Source: Pseudomonas sp. N3-W
Lineage (GTDB): Bacteria > Pseudomonadota > Gammaproteobacteria > Pseudomonadales > Pseudomonadaceae
DNA: 64,000 nt
Reading direction: 5' to 3'
Assembly (NCBI RefSeq): GCF_024970185.1
Contig: NZ_CP103965.1
Location: forward strand, 1,856,001-1,920,000
The notes beneath the pieces were generated by a model. It searched no databases. It was not told the DNA's origin and saw nothing but the letters and a program-made list of their open reading frames with translations. This document shows positions 1 to 9,368 of this stretch, in pieces (within the stretch, counting starts at the first letter, position 1; each line of letters starts with the position of its first letter). The translations under genes and the position numbers were made by a program.

Positions 1-730
1 CATGGATACCCTGGGCGCACTGGTGTTCGGCATTGTCATCGTCAACGCCATTCGCTCCCGTGGCGTCGAGTCGCCAGCGTTGATTACCCGTTACGCGATC
101 ATTGCCGGGCTGATTGCCGGTGTCGGTCTGGCGCTGGTGTATGTCAGCCTGTTCCGCCTGGGGTCGGGCAGCCATGAAGTGGCAGCTGGTGCCGCCAACG
201 GTGCCGCTGTGTTGCACGCCTACGTGCAACACACCTTCGGTTCGTTGGGCAGCGGTTTCCTGGCGGTGCTGATCTCGCTGGCATGCCTGGTGACGGCGGT
301 AGGCCTGACCTGCGCTTGCGCCGAATACTTCAGCCGTGTGCTGCCATTGTCCTACAAGACCCTGGTGATCATCCTGGCCGCGTTCTCGCTGCTGGTGTCC
401 AACCTGGGCCTGACCAAGCTGATTGCGTTCTCGATCCCGGTACTGACCGCGATCTACCCGCCGTGCATCGCGCTGGTGGCCCTGAGCTTCTGCAAGGACT
501 TCTGGCGTGAGCAGGGCCGCATTGTCGGTCCGGTGATGCTGGTGTCGTTCATTTTCGGCATGATCGATGCGCTCAAGGGCGCTGGTCTTGCGGACTGGAT
601 GCCAAGCCAACTGTCTCATCTGCCGCTGAGCGAGCAAGGTCTGGCGTGGCTGGTGCCGTCGGTGATGACCCTGGTGGTGGCCGCCATCTGCGACCGCCTG
701 CTGGGCAAGCGCAGCGAAGCCCTGGCTTGA
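1..730 (+). CDS. brnQ: Branched-chain amino acid carrier BrnQ, C-terminal part
   Basis: This is the last 242 residues or so of a BrnQ-type carrier, an inner-membrane cation-coupled symporter for leucine, isoleucine and valine. The start lies before the window. The visible part is almost wholly hydrophobic, with helices broken by short polar loops. It carries a family-like stretch near residues 135-160 ([18 protein letters not shown]), then a glycine/proline-rich helix pair, and ends in a short basic tail (GKRSEALA). A strong intrinsic terminator follows 41 bp downstream, so this gene ends its transcription unit. The family call is firm; substrate preference is inferred. Confidence 0.9.
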   Translation, partial: MDTLGALVFGIVIVNAIRSRGVESPALITRYAIIAGLIAGVGLALVYVSLFRLGSGSHEVAAGAANGAAVLHAYVQHTFGSLGSGFLAVLISLACLVTAVGLTCACAEYFSRVLPLSYKTLVIILAAFSLLVSNLGLTKLIAFSIPVLTAIYPPCIALVALSFCKDFWREQGRIVGPVMLVSFIFGMIDALKGAGLADWMPSQLSHLPLSEQGLAWLVPSVMTLVVAAICDRLLGKRSEALA

Positions 731-770
731 CCTGAACGCCCGCCACAAGCGGGCTGCCGGCCAAAACAGA

Positions 771-805
771 AATGCCCCGTATCAATCGATACGGGGCATT
801 TTTTA
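771..805 (+). terminator. Intrinsic terminator after brnQ
   Basis: A perfect 13-14 bp stem (AATGCCCCGTATC / GATACGGGGCATT) with a 4-nt loop is followed directly by a run of T. The truncated DUF599 reading frame begins only about 17 bp after it. Confidence 0.85.
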
Positions 806-821
806 TGGGCGTCAGGCAGTC

Positions 822-1292
822 GTGCTCGGCGCCTCCGAAAGGGCCGTGTCGTTGCTGGCGGATATCCCGATGGTGCAACAGGCGTCCCAGGGCATGTCGG
901 AAATCAAGCTGCTGTGCCTGGCCCTGGTCTTTGTCTATGCGTTCTTTACCTTCAGCTGGTGCATGCGTCAGTACAATTTCGCGGCGGTGCTGGTGGGGTC
1001 GGCGCCAATGATCGGCGAACGTCACGTCTGCGAGCAGGAGCGCAAGGCGTTCGCCTCCCGGGCAGCACGGGTCATTTCCATGGCCGCCAACCAGTTCAAC
1101 TTCGGCCTGCGTTCTTATTATTTCGGCATGACCATGCTGGCGTGGTTCGTCAGCCCCTGGTTATTCATGTTGATGAGCGCCGGCGTGGTGTTGGTGCTCT
1201 ATCGTCGGGAGTTTCATTCCGACGTACTCGACGTGATGGTCTATACCCCTACAGAGGCGCCAACGCCTGACATCAACAAGGAGGTCGTTTGA
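822..1292 (+). CDS. DUF599 family membrane protein, probably 5'-truncated
   Basis: The 156 residues match the C-terminal two thirds of the DUF599 membrane-protein family, whose members are, from memory, about 210-240 residues. Two hydrophobic segments are clear (about residues 28-45 and 100-125), with a conserved polar stretch between them (ERHVCEQERKAF). The N-terminal helix and basic loop expected before residue 1 are missing. The frame runs upstream without a family match into the brnQ terminator, and the GTG at 822 has only a weak ribosome-binding site. The stop overlaps the MAPEG start in an ATGA. It may be a pseudogene created by a deletion, or a sequence join. The function of the family is unknown. 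Confidence 0.6.
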   Translation: MLGASERAVSLLADIPMVQQASQGMSEIKLLCLALVFVYAFFTFSWCMRQYNFAAVLVGSAPMIGERHVCEQERKAFASRAARVISMAANQFNFGLRSYYFGMTMLAWFVSPWLFMLMSAGVVLVLYRREFHSDVLDVMVYTPTEAPTPDINKEVV

Positions 1293-1693
1293 TGAGTATT
1301 CCGTTCTGGTGTGTGTTCATTAGTGCATTGCTGATCTATGTGGCGCGCATGCCTGTGGCCAAGGCCATGAAAGAGCAGGGCGGTTACAACAACCATTTGC
1401 CACGCCAACAGCAGGCACAACTGACCGGCCTTGGCGCGCGAGCACTGGCGGCCCATCAAAACAGCATCGAGGCGTTTATCCTGTTTGCGGTGGGCGTATT
1501 GATGGCGCATACCACCCAGACGGCGGGCTGGCTGATTGACTCACTGGCGATCATCTTTGTGATTGCGCGAGTGCTTTACCTGGCCTTTTATCTGACGGAT
1601 CGTCCGTCGCTGCGCAGCCTGGTCTGGATGGTCGGCCTGGTCTGTTCGTTAGTGCTGATGATTAGTCCGACTTTTAGAACCATCCTGCTCTAA
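1292..1693 (+). CDS. MAPEG family membrane protein
   Basis: This 133-residue protein has four predicted membrane helices and the MAPEG pattern: an N-terminal helix, a polar loop, then a helix containing ARALAAHQNSIEAF near residues 48-61. MAPEG proteins include glutathione-dependent enzymes of lipid metabolism, but in bacteria the substrate is usually unknown. The ATG at 1292 was chosen over a TTG three bases earlier because AAGGAGG lies at 1278-1284 and the codon overlaps the stop of the preceding gene. Translational coupling to the DUF599 frame is likely, so this gene may survive even if its neighbour is broken. Confidence 0.85.
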   Translation: MSIPFWCVFISALLIYVARMPVAKAMKEQGGYNNHLPRQQQAQLTGLGARALAAHQNSIEAFILFAVGVLMAHTTQTAGWLIDSLAIIFVIARVLYLAFYLTDRPSLRSLVWMVGLVCSLVLMISPTFRTILL

Positions 1694-1710
1694 CAGAGCA
1701 AATAACAGGC

Positions 1711-1744
1711 AAAAGAAAACCCGCACTTGGCGGGTTTTCTTTTA
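1711..1744. terminator. Bidirectional terminator between MAPEG gene and lipoprotein gene
   Basis: A hairpin AAGAAAACCCGC / GCGGGTTTTCTT is flanked by A and T runs. It sits between convergent genes and can serve both strands. Confidence 0.8.
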
Positions 1745-1761
1745 TCACGCTAAAAACTGTT

Positions 1762-2013
1762 TCAGTTTTTGGCGGGGGCGTCAGCCGGAGCAGCTTCTTT
1801 TGCTGCTGCGTCGTTCGATTCAGCCTGATCTTTGGCAGCTTCGGCGTTTTCTTTCGCCGCGTCGTTCACTTTATCCTGAGCTTCGTTCATTTTTTGCTGG
1901 GCTTGCTCAGCATGTTGGTTAGCATCTTGAGCTTTGTCCTCGGATTTTTTATCGCAGGCAGCGAGACCGAGGGAAGCGGTCAACATCAAGGCAATAGCTA
2001 AAGTCTTACGCAT
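1762..2013 (-). CDS. Small Ala/Lys-rich lipoprotein
   Basis: An 83-residue protein with a lipoprotein signal peptide: MRKTLAIALMLTASLG followed by the lipobox LAAC, so Cys20 would be lipidated. The rest is a highly charged Ala/Glu/Lys/Asp/Gln helix, probably coiled coil, with the heptad-like pattern AEQAQQKMNEAQDKVNDAAK. The start is set by the signal peptide and by AAGGAG eight bases upstream; an in-frame longer reading (to 2211) has no such support. It resembles the small osmotic/envelope-stress lipoproteins of Pseudomonas, but a specific function cannot be read from the sequence. It is monocistronic, with a terminator after it. Confidence 0.8.
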   Translation of the reverse strand: MRKTLAIALMLTASLGLAACDKKSEDKAQDANQHAEQAQQKMNEAQDKVNDAAKENAEAAKDQAESNDAAAKEAAPADAPAKN

Positions 2014-2170
2014 GGGGTGTTTCTCCTTATGGAAAATATCTACTGGCCTTTCGAACGCACCCCACAACGATAAGTTCCTCATTTCATACAGATATATAAG
2101 TTTATTCTGAATGGAACTTTTGAAATCTCCTACGTGGCTTAGAACGCGCACTAACACGAGTATCCACTGA

Positions 2171-2647
2171 ATGGCCGATAACCCCGTTTTTGAGCGCGCG
2201 ACGCGATTCATGTCGGCCCTCAGGCATTGTCAGGTGCTGGGCTTGCGGGTGCACAGCGCCAGCAGCGAAGGGCTGACAGTGATCCTGCCGTACGGCCCGC
2301 AGATCGTCGGCAACCCGCAAACCGGCGTGATCCATGGCGGCGCCATTACCTCGTTGATGGACACCGCCTGTGGCATGGCCACGCTCTGTGTATTGCCCGA
2401 GTTCGAAGTCTGCCCGACCCTGGACCTGCGCATCGACTACATGCACGCCGCCGAACCGCACAAGGACGTCTATGGCTTTGCCCAGTGCTATCGGGTGACC
2501 ACTGATGTGATCTTCGCCCGCGGTTTCGCCTATCAGGACGACCCTGAGCAGCCGATTGCCCATGTTGTCGGTACATTCATGCGCATGGGCAAGGGCATCA
2601 AAGGCACCAAGGGTTTTGGCGGCGCGATTGCCGGAGGTGCGAAATGA
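2171..2647 (+). CDS. PaaI family thioesterase (first of two)
   Basis: A 158-residue hot-dog-fold protein of the PaaI/YigI acyl-CoA thioesterase type. The active-site helix motif is clear: GVIHGGAITSLMDTACG around residues 55-71, with the HGG signature and the acidic residue on the central helix. Later strands carry DLRIDYMHAAEP. The substrate is probably an acyl- or aryl-CoA, which is inference. The stop overlaps the start of the next gene, another PaaI-like protein, by 4 bp (ATGA). The two are presumably co-translated and could form a heteromeric assembly. Confidence 0.85.
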   Translation: MADNPVFERATRFMSALRHCQVLGLRVHSASSEGLTVILPYGPQIVGNPQTGVIHGGAITSLMDTACGMATLCVLPEFEVCPTLDLRIDYMHAAEPHKDVYGFAQCYRVTTDVIFARGFAYQDDPEQPIAHVVGTFMRMGKGIKGTKGFGGAIAGGAK

Positions 2648-3096
2648 CTGATGCCTTCAAGGAACAGCTGCAACAGGCCCATGCGCAGGGCGACTATGCC
2701 GCGCTGCTGCAACTGATTCCCTACGCCAAACTGATTGGCGTCGAATGCTCGCGGGTCGGAGATGAACTGCTGTTTCGCCTGCCGGCCAACAAGGACAACA
2801 TTGGTAACCCTTTATTGCCGGCGATTCATGGCGGCGTGATTGCCGGGTTCATGGAGCTGGCGGCGGCCCTGCACCTGCTGGTCTTCACCGGTTCACCGGG
2901 AGTGCCGAAGATCATCGACTTCTCACTCGATTATCTGCGCGCCGGGCATTTTCGCGACACCTGGGCCCGCTGCCAGGTCTGCCGCCAGGGCCGTCGGGTG
3001 GCCAATGTGGCGATTACCGCCTGGCAAACCACCGAAGCGCAGCCCATCGCCACGGCTCGCGCACATTTCAAAATCGACGAGCCCTTGAAATCCTGA
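2644..3096 (+). CDS. PaaI family thioesterase (second of two)
   Basis: A 150-residue hot-dog thioesterase related to the preceding gene. The signature is AIHGGVIAGFMELAA near residues 60-74, where Glu takes the place of the Asp of the upstream copy. The strand DFSLDYLRAG follows. Translation is coupled to the preceding gene through an ATGA overlap. The pair looks like an old tandem duplication that has diverged strongly in its N-terminal and C-terminal ends. Its substrate is unknown. The gap to htpG is 81 bp. Confidence 0.85.
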   Translation: MTDAFKEQLQQAHAQGDYAALLQLIPYAKLIGVECSRVGDELLFRLPANKDNIGNPLLPAIHGGVIAGFMELAAALHLLVFTGSPGVPKIIDFSLDYLRAGHFRDTWARCQVCRQGRRVANVAITAWQTTEAQPIATARAHFKIDEPLKS

Positions 3097-3177
3097 ACTC
3101 AGCCCCAAACTCTGATGACAACCCGCCGTCGACCCTGAAGGTCGCGGCCACTGCCATCTGATTGGAGTTTGATGACC

Positions 3178-5082
3178 ATGAGTGTGGAAACTCAAAAGGA
3201 AACCCTGGGCTTCCAGACCGAGGTGAAGCAACTGCTGCACCTCATGATCCATTCGCTGTATTCCAACAAGGAAATTTTCCTTCGCGAATTGATCTCGAAC
3301 GCCTCTGACGCTGTCGACAAATTACGCTTCGAAGCCCTGTCCAAGCCTGAGTTGCTGGAAGGTGGCGCCGAACTGAAAATCCGTGTGAGCTTCGACAAGG
3401 ACGCTAAAACCGTCACCCTCGAAGACAACGGTATCGGCATGAACCGCGACGACGTGATCACCCATCTGGGGACCATCGCCAAGTCGGGCACTGCCGATTT
3501 CATGAAAAACCTTTCTGGCGACCAGAAAAAAGATTCTCACCTCATCGGCCAGTTCGGTGTGGGCTTCTACTCGGCGTTCATCGTTGCCGATAAAGTCGAC
3601 GTGTTCAGCCGTCGTGCCGGTAGCCCGGCCAGCGAAGGCGTGCACTGGTCGTCCAAAGGCGAAGGCGAGTTCGAAGTTGCCACCGTCGAGAAGGCTGATC
3701 GCGGCACCCGTATCGTCCTGCACCTGAAAGCTGCCGAAGACGAATTCGCCGATGGCTGGCGTCTGCGCAACATCATCAAGAAGTACTCCGACCACATCGC
3801 TTTGCCGATCGAGCTGCCGAAAGAAGTGACGGCTGTCGAAGGCGAAGAGAAGCCAGCCGTTGAATGGGAAACCGTCAACCGCGCCAGCGCCCTGTGGACT
3901 CGCCCTCGCACTGAAGTGAAGGACGAGGAATACCAGGAGTTCTACAAGCACATCGCCCACGACTACGAAAACCCGCTGGCCTGGAGCCACAACAAGGTCG
4001 AAGGCAAGCTGGAATACAGCTCGCTGCTGTACGTGCCGGCCCGTGCTCCGTTCGATCTGTACCAGCGTGAAGCGCCGAAAGGCCTGAAGCTGTACGTGCA
4101 GCGTGTGTTCGTCATGGACCAGGCTGAGTCGTTCCTGCCGCTGTACCTGCGCTTCATCAAGGGCGTGGTCGATTCCAACGACCTGTCGCTGAACGTGTCG
4201 CGGGAAATCCTGCAGAAAGACCCGATCATCGACTCCATGAAGTCGGCGCTGACCAAGCGCGTGCTGGACATGCTGGAAAAACTGGCGAAGAACGAGCCTG
4301 AGCAATACAAGGGCTTCTGGAAGAACTTCGGTCAGGTCATGAAAGAAGGCCCGGCAGAAGATTTCGCCAACAAGGAAAAAATCGCCGGTCTGCTGCGTTT
4401 CGCGTCGACCAGCGGCGAAGAAGGCGAGCAAGTGGTTGGCCTGGCCGACTACCTGGCCCGCGCCAAGGAAGGTCAGGACAAGATTTACTACCTGACCGGC
4501 GAAACCTACGCACAAGTCAAAAACAGCCCGCACCTGGAAGTCTTCCGCAAGAAAGGCATCGAAGTGCTGCTGCTGACCGACCGCATCGATGAGTGGCTGA
4601 TGAGCTACCTCAGCGATTTCGACGGCAAGAGCTTTGTCGACGTGGCGCGCGGTGACCTGGACCTGGGCAACCTGGACTCGGAAGAGGACAAGAAGGCTGC
4701 TGAAGAAGTCGCCAAGTCCAAAGAAGGCTTGGTTGAGCGTCTGAAAGCTGCACTGGGCGACTCCGTTGCCGAAGTGCGGGTTTCCCACCGTCTGACCGAT
4801 TCCCCGGCGATCCTGGCCATCGGCGAACAGGACCTGGGCTTGCAGATGCGTCAGATCCTCGAAGCCAGCGGTCAGAAAGTCCCGGATTCGAAGCCGATCT
4901 TCGAATTCAATCCGGCTCACCCGCTGATCGAGAAACTCGACAACGAACAGAGCGACGAGCGCTTCGGCGACCTGTCGCACATCCTGTTCGATCAGGCGGC
5001 CCTGGCGGCCGGCGACAGCTTGAAAGACCCGGCCGCGTACGTGCGCCGTCTCAACAAGCTGCTGGTTGAGCTGTCGGTTTAA
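3178..5082 (+). CDS. htpG: Chaperone HtpG (Hsp90)
   Basis: A 634-residue Hsp90-type ATP-dependent chaperone acting as a cytosolic dimer on non-native proteins. The N-terminal GHKL ATPase motifs are intact: NASDAVDK (about residue 38), DNGIGM (about 83), [11 protein letters not shown] (about 127) and GTRIVLHL (about 180). The middle domain carries the catalytic-loop region [10 protein letters not shown], and a C-terminal dimerisation domain follows. The ATG at 3178 ([11 protein letters not shown]) was preferred to in-frame codons at 3169 and 3172 because TTGGAG lies about 10 bases before it and the family begins there. No heat-shock promoter could be assigned with confidence. Confidence 0.97.
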   Translation: MSVETQKETLGFQTEVKQLLHLMIHSLYSNKEIFLRELISNASDAVDKLRFEALSKPELLEGGAELKIRVSFDKDAKTVTLEDNGIGMNRDDVITHLGTIAKSGTADFMKNLSGDQKKDSHLIGQFGVGFYSAFIVADKVDVFSRRAGSPASEGVHWSSKGEGEFEVATVEKADRGTRIVLHLKAAEDEFADGWRLRNIIKKYSDHIALPIELPKEVTAVEGEEKPAVEWETVNRASALWTRPRTEVKDEEYQEFYKHIAHDYENPLAWSHNKVEGKLEYSSLLYVPARAPFDLYQREAPKGLKLYVQRVFVMDQAESFLPLYLRFIKGVVDSNDLSLNVSREILQKDPIIDSMKSALTKRVLDMLEKLAKNEPEQYKGFWKNFGQVMKEGPAEDFANKEKIAGLLRFASTSGEEGEQVVGLADYLARAKEGQDKIYYLTGETYAQVKNSPHLEVFRKKGIEVLLLTDRIDEWLMSYLSDFDGKSFVDVARGDLDLGNLDSEEDKKAAEEVAKSKEGLVERLKAALGDSVAEVRVSHRLTDSPAILAIGEQDLGLQMRQILEASGQKVPDSKPIFEFNPAHPLIEKLDNEQSDERFGDLSHILFDQAALAAGDSLKDPAAYVRRLNKLLVELSV

Positions 5083-5093
5083 CTGCGTTGTAC

Positions 5094-5119
5094 AAAAACC
5101 CGCTTCGGCGGGTTTTTTC
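5094..5119 (+). terminator. Intrinsic terminator after htpG
   Basis: A short GC hairpin AACCCGC-TTCG-GCGGGTT is followed by six T. The UUCG-type loop is typical of efficient terminators. Confidence 0.85.
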
Positions 5120-5147
5120 ATTCTGGTGCCTTTCCTGAGGGTTGTTC

Positions 5148-5876
5148 ATGAGTCAAATCACTGTTCGTTCCGTCGCTTATCAGATCGACGGCCAGCCGTA
5201 TGAAAGTCGTCTGGCCTTCGATGCCGATCACACCGGGCCGCGTCCTGGCCTGTTGATGGCGCCGAACTGGATGGGTATCAGCGCTGGCGCCGAAGAAATC
5301 GCCAAAGCGGTGGCGGCCAAGGGCTATGTGGTGTTGATCGCTGACCTCTATGGTCAAGCCGTTCGCCCGCAGAGCAACGATGAGGCGGGCGCGGCGATGA
5401 TGCCGCTGAAAAATGACCGTGGCCTGTTGCGCCAGCGTATGCAGGCGGCTTTCGAGCAGTTACAGGCGCAGGGTGATGCGGCTGTCGATACCGCCAAGCT
5501 GGCGACCTTCGGTTTCTGCTTTGGGGGTTGCTGCTCGCTGGAACTGGCGCGCACAGGTGCACCGATCAAGGCGGCAGTGTCGTTCCATGGTTCGCTGGAC
5601 ACGCCAAACCCGGCTGATGCGAAAAACATCAAGGGCGCGGTGTTGGTATTGCATGGCGCCTCCGACCCGTTGGTGGCGAAAGAACAACTGCCTGCGTTTG
5701 AAGAAGAAATGAACGCGGCGGGCGTGGATTGGCAGTTGCTGAGCTATGGTGGTGCTTTCCACTCGTTCACCGACCCTCACGCCAATGTGCCGGGCATGAT
5801 GATGTACGACGCCAAAATCGCCGGTCGGGCGTTTGTGTCGATGCATAACCTGCTGGATGAAGTGTTCAAGGGCTGA
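5148..5876 (+). CDS. Dienelactone hydrolase family protein
   Basis: A 242-residue alpha/beta hydrolase of the dienelactone hydrolase family. The nucleophile elbow is GFCFGG (about residues 123-128) with Cys as nucleophile. The acid lies in HGASDPLV (about 174-181) and the catalytic His in GGAFHSFTDP (about 203-212), so the Cys-Asp-His triad is complete. There are no chlorocatechol or other aromatic degradation genes nearby, so this is more likely a general carboxylester/lactone hydrolase than a dedicated pathway enzyme. The ATG at 5148 follows a CTGAGGG site; the in-frame codon two residues earlier is less well placed. Confidence 0.9.
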   Translation: MSQITVRSVAYQIDGQPYESRLAFDADHTGPRPGLLMAPNWMGISAGAEEIAKAVAAKGYVVLIADLYGQAVRPQSNDEAGAAMMPLKNDRGLLRQRMQAAFEQLQAQGDAAVDTAKLATFGFCFGGCCSLELARTGAPIKAAVSFHGSLDTPNPADAKNIKGAVLVLHGASDPLVAKEQLPAFEEEMNAAGVDWQLLSYGGAFHSFTDPHANVPGMMMYDAKIAGRAFVSMHNLLDEVFKG

Positions 5877-5910
5877 TTGTTTTAGCTCTGACATCGTGGT
5901 TGTCAGGGCG

Positions 5911-6005
5911 GGCCTCTTCGCGAGCAGGTCGAATCGTCGCACCGTCGCTCCCACAGGGAAATGCATTTCAATGTGGGAGCGATGATTCGACTTGCTCGCG
6001 AAAGC
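5911..6005. repeat. REP doublet (divergent variant)
   Basis: Two inverted REP units face each other: one ends in GTCGCTCCCACAG and the other starts TGTGGGAGCGATG, each with an outer GCGAGCA/TGCTCGC half. The variant is rich in GATTCGAC and differs from the GGGCTTGCCC type seen elsewhere in this window. It lies between convergent genes. Confidence 0.8.
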
Positions 6006-6027
6006 GATGTAATGACCACCGAAGATC

Positions 6028-6888
6028 TCAAGGTAACTCGATTCTGTCGGTTTCGCCTGGCACTGTCGGCCAATCCCCAGCCGCCCAGCGCCGACGGGCC
6101 TCATCAATGGCCGCCGGATCACTTGCCACAAAATTCCAGTTGATCCGCCGTGGCCCGTCCAGTGTCGCGCCGCCGAACAACATCGCATGACAGTCGCTCT
6201 CGGCGAACAGGGTCATTTCCTCCCCGGCAGGCAACACCACCAGCGTATTCAGCTCCAGCGCCTCGCCATCAAGCTGCGCCTCGCCGCTCAGCACATACAG
6301 CGCGCGCTCTTCATGCTCGGTTGGGATCAGCAAAGTCGTCGCCGTTTGCAGGTTCAGCTCCGCATACAACGTAGGAGAAAGCACCGGCACCGGTGATTCC
6401 AGGCAAAAGCCTGACCCGGCAATCATTCGGATCTGCACCCCAAGGTTATCGCTGGTCGGTAAGGTCGTCGCCGGGTGGTGGCTGTAATGGCCCGGCCCTT
6501 GTTCATGAGCCTTGGGGGAAGCGAGCCAGACCTGCACGCCGTGCATCGTGAAGCCGCTGTTCTTGAGCGGCTCCGGCGTACGTTCTACATGGGCAATGGC
6601 GCTGCCGGCAGTCATCCAGCTGACATCGCCGCTATCCACCACCTGATCCGATCCCAGGCTGTCCTTGTGCTGGATCTGCCCCTGGAACAGGTAGGTGAGG
6701 GTCGACAGACCAATGTGCGGATGCTGACGGATGTTCATGCCTTTGCCCGCCGGATAACGGGTTTCAAGCATGTGGTCGAAAAACACGAAAGGCCCGACGC
6801 TGCGGCATTTGGCAGACGGCAACGGGCGAAGAATCGGCTGGCCTTCGACATCTTCGGCGCGGGGGCGGATCACGAGCGCTGTGTTCAT
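6028..6888 (-). CDS. Pirin family protein
   Basis: A 286-residue bicupin of the pirin family. The N-terminal cupin has the metal-site pattern: HPHIGLSTLTYLFQG (about residues 57-71) with a further His in the AIAHVERTP segment. The C-terminal cupin has EERALYVLSGEAQLDG (about 191-206). Bacterial pirins include quercetinases and regulators of pyruvate dehydrogenase, and which applies here is unknown. The gene is transcribed alone, converging on the dienelactone hydrolase with a REP doublet between. Confidence 0.9.
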   Translation of the reverse strand: MNTALVIRPRAEDVEGQPILRPLPSAKCRSVGPFVFFDHMLETRYPAGKGMNIRQHPHIGLSTLTYLFQGQIQHKDSLGSDQVVDSGDVSWMTAGSAIAHVERTPEPLKNSGFTMHGVQVWLASPKAHEQGPGHYSHHPATTLPTSDNLGVQIRMIAGSGFCLESPVPVLSPTLYAELNLQTATTLLIPTEHEERALYVLSGEAQLDGEALELNTLVVLPAGEEMTLFAESDCHAMLFGGATLDGPRRINWNFVASDPAAIDEARRRWAAGDWPTVPGETDRIELP

Positions 6889-6949
6889 GGTGCGTTCCAG
6901 GCTGAGCGGGTAATGCGCCGAGCATAACCCGCTTGCCCGGCCTTTGGCG

Positions 6950-7366
6950 CTATTGGCTGAAGGCGCCTTCGCCGCGGTGGGTTTCGATGCTGACCTGCGC
7001 CGTGGTCATCAACTTGTGGATCGGGCAACGATCGGCCACGCGGTGCAGTTCTTCGCGCTGGGCATCGGACAGTGCGCCTTTGAGGGTCAATTTGACGTGC
7101 AGGGCATATTTGCCTTGCTGCTCTTCGCTGTTGTCGCGTTTGACCTCGACGGTTACCCCAGTCAGCGGAATGTCTTTCTTCTTGGCGTACATCTTCAGGG
7201 TCAGGGCTTTGCAGGCGCCCAGCGCGGCATCGAAATAGTCGTGAGGCTCAGGCGCCGAGCCTTCGCCGCCAGCGGAAACCGGCACATCGGCAAAGAGTTC
7301 GTGGTCATCGATCTGGACGCTGTGACGAAAGCCATCGGCGGAAACAGTATTGACGGTAACAGTCAT
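6950..7366 (-). CDS. OsmC family protein
   Basis: A 138-residue OsmC/Ohr superfamily protein. The first redox Cys lies in the helix LGACKALTLKMYAKK (about residue 53) and the second in VADRCPIHKLM (about 114), so the thiol peroxidase pair is present. The family reduces organic hydroperoxides or acts in osmotic and envelope stress. It is closest in pattern to the YhfA/OsmC-like branch rather than to Ohr. The start MTVTVNTVSADG is preferred because GATGAGGT stands just before it; the longer frame upstream (to 7522) is low-complexity and unlike the family. Confidence 0.88.
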   Translation of the reverse strand: MTVTVNTVSADGFRHSVQIDDHELFADVPVSAGGEGSAPEPHDYFDAALGACKALTLKMYAKKKDIPLTGVTVEVKRDNSEEQQGKYALHVKLTLKGALSDAQREELHRVADRCPIHKLMTTAQVSIETHRGEGAFSQ

Positions 7367-7613
7367 GGGGCACCTCATCGGCAGTAGTAAAGGATCTGAA
7401 GTTATAGAGCATTGGCTCTGTTGCGCGTTCCACTTTTTTGCAGCCACGCATATCCCTGTGGGATTTGCGTGGCTGAAACGTTCCTGCCTGATGATCGAAG
7501 TAGTAGGGCACTTTGATATCACGTTTTCGTCTTACGCAAATTCTCTCCTGGCCGATACCGTCTAGAGCACCAGCTGCAGGGTTGATGCAGCGCTTTTGGA
7601 AGGAACCAAGGCA

Positions 7614-9239
7614 ATGAGTATCCGGAGTCTCAATATCGCGCCCAGGGCAAGCCTGGGGTTTGGCCTGTTGGCGTTGATGGTATTTGGGTTGGGCGCGTTC
7701 GCGCTGCTGCAAATGTCGAACATGCGCAAACAGTCCGATCAGGTCGACAACAACTGGCTGCCGAGCGTGATGGCCGTCGGCGACATGAGTCAGGACATGC
7801 TGCGGCTGCGGGCCTTGACCATGCGCCTGCTGATCAACCGTGATCCGCAGGCACTGGCACAGAACGTCAACAAGATCGATGAACTCAAAGCCGTCATCGG
7901 CGAAGCGCAGAAGCGCTACGACGTGTTGATCGCGCTGCCTGAGGAGCGTGCGTTGTTCGACCGTTTCAAGTCCGACGAGCAAAAGTACCTCGGATTTCAG
8001 GGGCAAGTGATGACCTTGTCCGCGCAGAACCGCGTGGAAGAAGCGTCGGCGATCCTCAACAGTGAAATGAGCCCGCTGGCCGATGGCATTGCGGTCACGC
8101 TCAAGGAACTGGTCGAGCTGAACAAGCACCACGCCAACCTCGCCACCGAGGCCGGACGTCTGGTGTTCAGCAATTCCAGGGTCTGGGTAGGCGTGATGAT
8201 TGCCATCACCGCGCTGCTGACCATCGGCCTGGCTTTGCTGCTGACGCGCAGCATTGTCTTGCCGCTGTCACAATCGCTGAGGGTCGCGGAAGTGGTCGCT
8301 GGGGGCGATTTGACCGGTGATATCACCATCACCGGCCGGGATGAGCCCGCGCGTCTGTTGCACGCCCTCAAAAGCATGCAGCAGAGCTTGCGGGAAACCA
8401 TTCGGCGTATTTCAGACTCGTCGAGCCAGTTGGCTTCGGCCTCGGAGGAACTCAGTTGTGTCACCGAAGACGCGACCCGTGGCCTGCATCAGCAGAGCCT
8501 GGAAATCGAGCAGGCTGCCACGGCGGTCAATCAGATGACGGCGGCGGTGGAGGAGGTGGCAAGTAATGCGGTGGCCACCTCCCAGGCGTCTCGGGAGTCT
8601 GATCGAATTGCCCAGCATGGTCGCGAACAAGTGCACCAGACGGTGCTGTCGATCGAATCCCTGGCCGAGGACGTTACATCCAATGCGGCTCAGGTCGAGG
8701 ACCTGGCGCAGAAAGTCTATGGCATCAGCAAGGTGCTGGACGTGATTCGCTCGATTGCCGAGCAGACCAATCTGCTGGCATTGAATGCGGCCATCGAGGC
8801 GGCCCGGGCCGGGGATGCCGGGCGCGGTTTTGCGGTGGTGGCGGATGAGGTGCGGGCGCTGGCTCATCGCACTCAGCAATCGACCCAGGAGATCGAGCAG
8901 ATGATTGGCGGCATCCAGCAAGGCACCGATTCGGCGGTCAGTTCGATGCAGCAGAGCAATACTCGGGCTCGCTCGACGCTGGAAGTGGCGAAGGCTGCCG
9001 GCGTTGCGCTGGAGGAGATTGCATCGGCGTTTACCCTGATCAATGAGCGCAACATCATCATCGCCAGTGCGTCGGAGGAGCAAGCGGCTGTGGCGCGGGA
9101 AGTGGATCGCAACCTGATGAATATCCGCGACCTGGCCATGCAGACTTCGGCAGGGGCGAACCAGACCAGTGCGGCCAGTCAGGAGTTGTCGCGGCTGGCG
9201 GTGGACCTGAACACGATGGTGGCACGGTTCTCGGTCTGA
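7614..9239 (+). CDS. Methyl-accepting chemotaxis protein
   Basis: A 541-residue transmembrane chemoreceptor. TM1 is at about residues 14-33 and TM2 at about 192-213 ([16 protein letters not shown]). A periplasmic helical domain of about 155 residues of the four-helix-bundle type lies between them. A HAMP domain (about 214-266) and the cytoplasmic signalling hairpin follow, with the highly conserved tip [18 protein letters not shown] (about 384-401). The ligand cannot be told. No CheW-type C-terminal pentapeptide tether is present (it ends MVARFSV). GGAAGGAAC lies 8-10 bases before the ATG at 7614, which decides the start. It is an orphan with no che genes nearby. Confidence 0.93.
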   Translation: MSIRSLNIAPRASLGFGLLALMVFGLGAFALLQMSNMRKQSDQVDNNWLPSVMAVGDMSQDMLRLRALTMRLLINRDPQALAQNVNKIDELKAVIGEAQKRYDVLIALPEERALFDRFKSDEQKYLGFQGQVMTLSAQNRVEEASAILNSEMSPLADGIAVTLKELVELNKHHANLATEAGRLVFSNSRVWVGVMIAITALLTIGLALLLTRSIVLPLSQSLRVAEVVAGGDLTGDITITGRDEPARLLHALKSMQQSLRETIRRISDSSSQLASASEELSCVTEDATRGLHQQSLEIEQAATAVNQMTAAVEEVASNAVATSQASRESDRIAQHGREQVHQTVLSIESLAEDVTSNAAQVEDLAQKVYGISKVLDVIRSIAEQTNLLALNAAIEAARAGDAGRGFAVVADEVRALAHRTQQSTQEIEQMIGGIQQGTDSAVSSMQQSNTRARSTLEVAKAAGVALEEIASAFTLINERNIIIASASEEQAAVAREVDRNLMNIRDLAMQTSAGANQTSAASQELSRLAVDLNTMVARFSV

Positions 9240-9264
9240 ACTCGGCAGGGGAGCGCAACGCAGT

Positions 9265-9294
9265 ACCTGTGGCAGCGAGCTTGCTACCACAGGT
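9265..9294. repeat. Short inverted repeat (REP-like half sites)
   Basis: ACCTGTGG and CCACAGGT are separated by 14 bases containing GCGAGCTTGC. It resembles a degenerate REP palindrome in the 3' region of the chemoreceptor gene. Confidence 0.55.
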
Positions 9295-9326
9295 TCTTCA
9301 GCCGAGCCGATAGCTTTATTCAAGGC

Positions 9327-9356
9327 AAAAAAAACCCCGCAATGGCGGGGCTTTTC
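9327..9356. terminator. Bidirectional terminator between chemoreceptor and DUF3108 genes
   Basis: The stem AAGCCCCGC / GCGGGGCTT (read on either strand) is flanked by an A run on one side and T residues on the other. It separates convergent transcription units and would end the purM-purN-DUF3108 operon. Confidence 0.8.
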
Positions 9357-9368
9357 AGGTCTGGCGGA

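Noticed and set aside
3322..5121. A 599-codon open frame opposite htpG on the minus strand
   Set aside because: It mirrors the codon structure of htpG and has no family match; GC-rich third positions keep the opposite frame open.
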